Source: Deinandra increscens subsp. villosa
Lineage: Eukaryota > Streptophyta > Magnoliopsida > Asterales > Asteraceae
Assembly (NCBI GenBank): GCA_039602395.1
Contig: JBCNJP010000010.1
Location: 96,873,729 to 96,937,728 of the forward strand
Length of the DNA stretch: 64,000 nucleotides
Reading direction: 5' to 3'
Positions 56,917 to 64,000 of this stretch are shown here, in pieces. Under the pieces are notes generated by a model. It ran no database searches, was not told the DNA's origin, and worked only from the letters and a program-made list of their open reading frames with translations. The stretch's first letter is position 1. The number at the start of each line of letters is the position of its first letter. Position numbers and translations under genes: made by a program.

Positions 56917-58833
56917 TGTAACATCCCGAGTTTCGTAATAATTGATTTTTAATATTTTAGCCTTGATTATTAGGGTCCTTGATGGAAATAGCGGGACTAG
57001 AGATTTTCAGGGACTAATAGCGGAAATTATATTAGTAAATAAAAGAAAAATGTGTGGGTTAATTGAGTAAATTAAAGTTATGGCTAGAATTAATAATCTT
57101 ATAACTAGAGGGGGGTTATGGGTAAATGTTTAATAGAAAGAAAAGAAGAAAATTTGGTCTGGGAATTTCCCAGACATCAGAATCGCGACCAGGAGGGGAG
57201 GAGAGGGAGAGAAACCCTAACTCTTGAGAAATCCTCAAAATGGAGCTTGTGGTTTGGATACTTTGGATGGGGAAGTCGAATTTAGGCTTGGGAGACCTTC
57301 TACATCTCGATTTCTACCTTAGATTTCTGGCTTTCTTGTCAAGTAAAGTGAAATTAAAGTAGGTTGATCTTATGAGCTTTAGCTAGATGCCAAATTGATG
57401 CATTAAATCAGTAGTACATGTGTTAGTGAACCTGGATTATGCTTAAATTCATCTTATATGATAGATTTGGTGTGTTGTTGTAGAGGTGGGGATGATGATC
57501 AAACCCCACCTCATAGGAATCGAAAATTTGATGAATGGTTGGGTCATTGGGTGGTTAAATTGATCTAGATTAATGGTTGATATCATGAAAGTGTTAACTT
57601 ATGCATAGTAACTGAATTGGTAGTGTTTGACATCAAATGTTGGATTAGTTGATGGTCTATGGAGTACTTGGTAATAGAAATACTTAGTATGCACACTAGG
57701 TGTTCGAGGAAATGATTGAATGAGAATGAAATTGTGTATATGTCTGAGTTGTTAGGTGTTGATATGATAATTGTGTGAACCATGAATGTGTTATGGTAAT
57801 CTTATCAATGTGATGACTATAGGTGAAGCGGGAGGGAGCACGAGCCATCAAGGCAAGAATAAAGCTTAAAGGTAACACGTAGTAGCTAGTGGTTGGTGTT
57901 GAATAGTTGGTTACAATTTGACATTAAAGCGGAAGTTTGATGATTTATACGTGTTGAGGGCATTGGGTAATCAAATTGAGAAGTTGGTTATGTAATATGA
58001 CTAACTAGGATTGTGGTATATGACCTACTTTGGGTTGAGCTAGATGTTGTGGCAAGATGAGGAACCATGAGAGTTTTGGACCTCGGATTGTCCCAACACT
58101 GAATTCAAGTGGATTAGCACATTGTGTGTGCTAAGGGGAATTAAGATGAAGGAAATTCTGATTGAAAGCCTAAACATAAGTTGGTTTTGTGATTTGTGTG
58201 TTAGCGGGTCAAACGGGTCGGGTAAGAAGTTACCATTATCGTTCTCGGAATAATGAAATCAAATATGAAACTTGTGAATTTGGGTGGAAATCTTCATAAT
58301 GCAGGTAACTATAAGTTCATGGTGCTAAAAATCCAGGTTTCAAAGTTTGGAGGTTAACCAAGCTGAAAAATGCAGAAAAAATGACTAAGTATGGCAAAAC
58401 TGGCCTGGAGCCTTGGAAATCAGGCTCCAGGCGTATCGCCTCGAAGTACAGGAGCTCCAAGCGATATGCTTGGAGCTGCTGTCTGGGTTTTTATTTTGTT
58501 TTCTTGCTTTTAAATGGTGTATTGCACTGATTGCTGTTATGTGCCACTAATACTAGCGTGTTACTAGTATTGTTGGCAGGGAATCGATAGCAGACGGGTC
58601 AGGATCGAATCAAAGAACTATGGAACCGAACATCATGTATTTTGGGACTTTAACTTATATATTTTGCAGTAGTAAATGTTTGTAAGTAAACAACCATGCA
58701 GTTAATGGTGTTAAACGCATGATTTTGTAAATGTGGCCTGTACGTTGGATGAAAGTCTAAAGTATAATATGAAATTTTTCAGCTCTGATTTTAAATGACG
58801 TATAATTTGGTAAGATAGGATTGGGGCCTTACA
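56917..58833 (+). mobile_element. solo LTR, 1917 bp, copy 2
   Basis: Duplicate of 45282-47198 with the AACAA duplication kept (56912-56916 and 58834-58838). One substitution (T to C near 58557) separates the two. Confidence 0.85.
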
Positions 58834-58838
58834 AACAA

Positions 58839-59721
58839 ATTGTTTAAAACTTTATTATATTGAAAAGTATAAGTTTTCTTTATTGACACTTTTTAAATTA
58901 GCAACCATTAAGAATATTGTGAAAACCTAAAATATGAACAATTACATTTGAATCCGATAGTGTTAAGTTTGAATGATGAATCGAACTTCTACTATTTTAT
59001 GTTTTGCAGGGAGATCAATAAAAAAGATGATAATGAGATAATCCCTTACAATTTGATGGAGTGGATCTCTCTTTATGTTCTAATGTGGAAGTTATAAGGG
59101 TTAAAATTCCACCTAACACAAAAATGTAGAATATTATAAATGTTGGTCAGAGGTTTTATCACAGTGGACATTTGGGCCGTGAGTTTCCTCTGTGATAGAT
59201 GTGTAACACAGAGAGTCTTGATTAATCGCACGATGGGTAACATCGTTTGCCATGATGAGACCCCCGGATAACCGGATTTTGCAGTAAAAAAAATAATAAT
59301 AGTTTTGATTTCTTTTAAGGATATGAATTGTATTGATTTATCAAGGTGTAAATCTATCTTTAGTCTTAAGTTAAAAGCACATTTCTTCTTTATGTTTTTC
59401 ATTTTATGCGTATTTCATTCCCTTTATATTTATGCATATCAAATATTACTTTAGGATGGGAAGTTCATAGTTCATACTTCATTCCTCGCTTTCATTCCAA
59501 TATTCATCAAATTTCTTTATTATAATTTTTTTTTGACATAGCTGGAGTTGGGACCATCGGTGTAGTGTGTCATACAATCAAAAATGTCATAGGTTCAAAG
59601 CTTATTTTTTTTATAAAACAATATTATGCTATCATACTAGTTTAATTTTTTAGATTCATTTTTAACCCATGTAACTTATCTTTTTCTTTTATTACATCTC
59701 TAATCATTTTATATAAATAAC
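58839..59721. other. unassigned DNA, unit 2
   Basis: Duplicate of 47204-48086; nothing recognised beyond the weak SINE-like phrase. Confidence 0.3.
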
Positions 59722-62700
59722 AATAATATATTATAATAAAAACTAGTATAAAAATATAGGTTAATATAAGAACTATGACATTTATAAAGAAAAAACATTA
59801 CTTGTCAGGGTGTGTCATGCACAGTAATGTTATGACACCTACAAAAAGATTTGGCGATGCAGATTGTTGCTCTTTTGTCTTCTATCTCCTTATAAAAGAT
59901 CGTATTGTAATGGAATAAATTTAAAAATATATGAATTAACTTAAAATTACAAGATAACAAAAATCAGAAAAAAACACAATTAGATCCAGGTTGTTGTGGG
60001 TATTTGTAGTATATTTTAACTACTACATGATCAAAACAAATAGAAACTTATGTTTCTCGATCACTTGAATAGAAACAATTCAAATAATGATCTAAGAATC
60101 TAACTACTACACAGGTTACACTGAGGAATCTGATCCCCTCCCTGCACCCACTCAAGTTAATGCCAATCTACCCAAGAACAACTACATAATACCAAGATCT
60201 CTGCCCTCTTGTTACGCAAAGCAGACAAGAAATCCGTAAGTGTAGCAAACAAAAAGTGGACAACAGTTATAACTATCTGTGCTAACATGCTAAAACCAAA
60301 TTGCAGGAGCAAGCTTCTCATTTCAAGCATTCATCACAACATTTAGCACCAACAGAGTATGGTTCTACAAATCTGTCAAGTTCTGCCGCAACGCCCAGAA
60401 GGTGATTATCGAATTAGGCAATACTTTGGTTCCGCCGCACCGTGCGGAAGGTTATTATCGAATTATGAGGTTGCACATCTACTGATAGTTTCAGCTGTCA
60501 CTTTAGGCGGTACTTTTTTTCAAGTTTCTTTTAATATCTCTTCGTTTCTTTAAGTTATTAAGGTTAGTTTATACTTTTGTTCTTGTAATGAGTTTATTAA
60601 AGGACAGATTTATAGGTTGATTATTTGAGATACTAAGTTATTATAGGTTTGCTAAGGTTGATTATTTCACACAAATCTGCAACTAAGTTTTGTAAAGGAC
60701 AGATCTGCAGCTTATCCGTCAGTGAGTTTATTAAAGGACAGATTTATATGTTGATTTATTTTACTATGTATAGACCTTCAAATGAACGTTTATTCTTATT
60801 TGCGCTTCAAATTGGTTGTATAATGTATGTCTTTATTTTGGTTGCGGTCTAAGTTATTTTTTTGCTTATTATTTTTATAATATGCATTGTGTGAGGTAGT
60901 CTATTTGTGTCATATATGTGGTTTTTGTTATTGCATGGAGTGGCATACATTTAGGTGTGGCTTAGCTCCCAAACTCAGTTGTTATACTTGCATACAGTAA
61001 GATTAAACAGGTTCTGGAAAGTGATGATTTTGATTACTGATGATATTTCATGCCCATTAACAATGAAACATTTTATGGAAGGGGCCAAAGGTAGTTGATT
61101 TTTTAGCGTCATATTGGTTGTTTTACAAGTTTGTTCTAACAACTTTGTTTGAATGGCATTTGTGTTTAAATCTCTTAGCCTGTTTCTTTACAAGCGCAGC
61201 TGTTCAATGGCAAAGGTGATCATGTTACATTGCTTACCAGGTTAATTTTGTGCATCAATTTCTCATGTTCATACCATCTGTTATTTTGTGGTCTTAATTG
61301 TTTAACTTTATATCTAAAGTTTTCTTTTACAGGTATCTTCCTTTGGTTGTTTGTGGTTCTCATTCAGGTTACTAAGGTTATAAGTTAGGAAATTGATTGA
61401 CATGCTTCATTACTGCCAAAACTCTTTTAATTAGGATAAAGAAAGAGTAAGTAGGTAATTTATTTTGTCTTAGTGGTAAGTTTTGTACTTCTGTTGTATC
61501 TAGAATGATACTGATTATCAAATACTCAGATTAAAACTGCAAATCCAAACACCCCTCAACTGTCATAGATATGATAATTCATACCTGAGTATCCATGAAG
61601 TCTTTGTTTTTCTTATTCTTTTGTTTCAGTTATTAATTATTAATGAGATTGTAATGTTTTTGTTTCTGCAGGTTTTATCTTTGTGTTGGTAGCTTGCATT
61701 GTTATTCGATCACGTTAGTTTTTCTAATCTGTCCTTTTTTGTGTTGGTTATCATCTGTTTATAGTGTTGTAAAGGGTTAAAAATTAAGGTGTAGCTTAAC
61801 AACTTAAAAAATGGAAGTATAGGTGGTAGGGTGGGTTAGATATATGAAGAAAATAGATGTTTATGGTCCGTCGAAATTGGCCTAAAAGGAAGGTATGGAA
61901 GACATGAGAATGTGAGATAACCTTCTTAGACAAGTGCTATTTCATAATACTTTTGATTTCTGCATGTTACTTTAAAGATATTATAAAATTTAATATAAAC
62001 ATTTGCATGTTAAATTTACCTCTTAAATATGTGCCTGTTGTTGATTTGTTTTATGAGAATTTAGTTTTATAAACTATGAAAAAGCACAGTTGCTTGGATC
62101 AATATTTGGTTTCCTAATTTTACTCTATTTTTGTAGGTCTGTTTGTAGAAGCTCTTATATATTTGCCGTTTATACATGTCCCTACAGATGATCCTACGTA
62201 TCTATGATTTGTTGAGTGTATTAAATACTACACATATAAAGAATGGTATAACTAAAATATTAGTTACACCCTACAAATAGTTTTTTTTTATAAATTATAT
62301 CTGAAGGTCTTTATTACAAGTTTCGCCTACACGGTTGTTCAGAAAGGTTTCTTATAGCTCTAAAAAAACGTATGTTAACTCTAATAATATCGTGTCAAAA
62401 CTTTATGGTTTACTATATCTCTTTGTTGTTGTGTGTGATCTTAAATACACACATACACAACTGACATGGAAGATTTACAGGTAAATTGATGAAATTGTTT
62501 TATACAACTTTGGGTTGCAACCACATGAAACTTATGGTTTCCTAGGCCCTGAAAGCTAAGAATCAGATCTCATTTAAAGGAAGAGATAATGTCCCTAAAT
62601 GAAGGTTGATAATGAGCTAGAAGAGTTATTCAAGGTTGATAAGAGTGATGCAGGTCTTGTTGAAGTTGAAGTATCATTTGTAGATAACTTTTGATTAGAA

Positions 62701-62779
62701 ATTAAGTCTTTATTATTTAAACTGAAAACTTATGTATGGATCTTGAATTGTTATTGTTAATATCATTTGGTTTTTATGT
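59722..62779. other. unassigned DNA downstream of the duplication
   Basis: No protein family recognised. A repeated phrase, GAGTTTATTAAAGGACAGAT, occurs at about 60590 and 60723, with a shorter variant near 60692. Two similar 20-bp blocks with ATTATCGAATTA occur at about 60403 and 60451. Short segments with plausible splice signals (for example about 61160-61240 followed by CAGGTTAA) and a tail reading ELEELFKVDKSDAGLVEVEV near 62610-62690 suggest decayed exons, possibly of the CACTA-like element whose end lies near 63517. Confidence 0.35.
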
Positions 62780-62789
62780 TTTTTTTCTT

Positions 62790-63517
62790 TTAATTACACG
62801 AAATGGTCACAATTGCAGTTATTAATGCGTGACTATATGATAGAAATGGCCACACATATAAAAACTCATGTGGTCGTTGCTGCCCTTTAGCCACGCTTAT
62901 AAAAAAACTCATGTGGTCGTTGATATCCTTTAGCCACGCTTATAAAAAACTCATGTGGCCATTGCTACCTTTTAGCCACGCTTATAGAAAATTCATGTGG
63001 CCGTTGCTACCTTTTAGCCACACATTTCAGACGAAATGCTTGATTCCAGTAACTATTTACCACGTTTTTCTTAAAATATGTGGTCCTTGCTTTCTTTTAG
63101 CCACGCTTTTCAGATGGAATACTTAATTCCAACAACCTTTTGCCACTTTTTTAAAAAATAAGCGTGGCTAAAACAAACTTTTTAGCAAATTCATGTGGTT
63201 GTTGCTACCCTTTAGCCATGCTTATAGAAAATTCATGTGGACGTTGCTACCCTTTAGCCACGCTTATAGAAAATTCATGTGGTCGTTGCTACCTTTTAGC
63301 CACACATTTCAGATAGAATGCCTGATTTCAACAAAAATATTGATACCTTAGCCACGTTTTTTAGTTGCTACATCCACTAATCTTCAATTGTGGTCGTATG
63401 GTACCTACGGTCACGGGACCTTTGGTCACGATTGAAATGGAAAAAACAAAAAACATGGTCAAAGGGTTTTAGCCATGTTTTTTTTCAATGGCTAAAGCCT
63501 ATTTTTGACGTAATGTG
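62790..63517 (+). repeat. subterminal repeats of a second, diverged CACTA-like element
   Basis: At least six units of about 43-60 bp carry CATGTGGTCGTTGCTACC and TTTAGCCACGCTTATA, in direct order, with complementary words such as AAGCGTGGCTAAA at 63159. The right edge reads, on the minus strand, CACATTACGTCAAAAATAGG, close to a CACTA terminus with a changed fifth base. The motif GTGGC/GCCAC differs from the GTGACTA motif of the element at 38818, so it belongs to another family. Confidence 0.5.
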
Positions 63518-64000
63518 TGCATTAAGTTTTCTATTTGTTCATTCTATTCTAGCATCCGTTTGTTCATTAAGGTTTCTACTTATTCTTTATTTGTGCATTA
63601 AGGTTTCTATTTCTTCATTCTATTCTAGCATCCGTCTGTTCATTAAGGTTTCTGCGTGTTATCAATTTGTGCATTAGGTTTCTATTTGTTCATTCTAGCA
63701 ATTGTGTGTCAAGATTTCAATTTCTATTCTACTCTAGCATCCCTCTGTTCATTAAGATTTCTATTTGTTTATTCTAGCATTCGTATGCTCATTAAGCTTT
63801 CTATTTGTTCATTCTAGAATCCGTTTGTTCATTAAGGTTTCCATTTGTTCACTCTTGCATCCGTTTGTGCATTAAGGTTTATCTTTGTTCATTCTATTCT
63901 AGCATCCGTCCGTTTATTAAGGTTTCTACTTGCTATCCATTTAAGGTTTCTATTTGTTCATTATGCTAGCATCCATCGATTCATTAAGGCTATTTATTCA
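63518..64000 (+). repeat. irregular minisatellite, runs off the window
   Basis: Units of about 36-50 bp built from CATTAAGGTTTCTATTTGTT and CATTCTATTCTAGCATCCGT, with about ten copies of CATTAAG. It starts right beside the CACTA-like terminus and continues past 64000. Confidence 0.8.

Larger units (their letters stand above)
48587..59721 (+). repeat. large direct duplication, unit 2
   Basis: Second copy of 36926-48086. The offset is 11661 at the left, 11647 in the PUP gene and 11635 at the right, because of a few indels. Beyond 59721 the sequence continues as AATAATATATTATAATAA with no counterpart in unit 1, where the gap begins. Confidence 0.95.

Noticed and set aside
36926..59721. The two 11-kb copies as LTRs of a giant element
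   Set aside because: They contain a complete host-type gene and several older TEs, have no TG...CA ends or TSD, and are separated only by a gap.

Overview
This window is repeat-dense nuclear DNA of a flowering plant. The Copia gag and accessory-ORF styles, as I recall them, point to Asteraceae, but the species cannot be named. Only two copies of one gene look like intact host genes: a purine permease (PUP) carried on a near-identical direct duplication. Almost everything else is nested transposable elements and their relics.

Layout. 1-1510: unassigned DNA and a minus-strand Copia RNase H relic. 1511-17480: a minus-strand Gypsy (Athila/Tat-like) element with no visible pol. Its 3' LTR is 1511-2723 and its tRNA-Asp-type PBS is at 6314-6332. 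Its 5' LTR is split into three pieces by (a) a young LTR element at 6653-11767 (391-bp LTRs with 3 differences, TSD AAGAC) whose only visible protein is a non-gag/pol accessory ORF, and (b) a decayed minus-strand Copia with gag but no pol and no 5' LTR (12325-17374). A PIF/Harbinger-type element (3500-4271, TSD TAA) sits in the Gypsy interior. 17907-19017: a Mutator-like element with 9-bp TSD and roughly 160-bp TIRs around GC-rich cargo. About 19697-27511: the 3' two thirds of a plus-strand Copia (pol, then a broken accessory ORF, then LTR). 28510-29477: a minus-strand B3-domain gene or gene relic. 29850-31240: a 20-bp minisatellite.

31971-38818: the right part of an En/Spm-type CACTA element. 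It holds a Transposase_24/DUF8039-like gene with a 2590-bp solo LTR (TSD GTAAC) inserted in it, then subterminal repeats and a CACTA terminus. From 36926 to 48086 the sequence is repeated at 48587-59721, the two copies being separated by a 500-N gap. Each unit holds the CACTA 3' part, Gypsy LTR debris, a complete three-exon PUP gene, a Helitron-like terminus, a Tourist-like MITE and a 1917-bp solo LTR (TSD AACAA). Identity steps from about 98.5% to nearly 100% at about 39655/51300. 59722-64000 is unassigned DNA followed by CACTA-like subterminal repeats and a minisatellite that runs off the window.

The most interesting signals are two. First, the accessory protein of the LTR element at 6653 is homologous to the post-pol protein of the Copia at 19697, although the LTRs differ and the first element shows no gag or pol. 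Second, several LTR elements each carry their own short motif repeated many times in non-coding DNA (TTTACGAT, TTCAANCGGAA, GCGAAACT, TGGAGC). By analogy with VANDAL/VANC anti-silencing systems this could be a protein and target-motif pair, but that is inference only.
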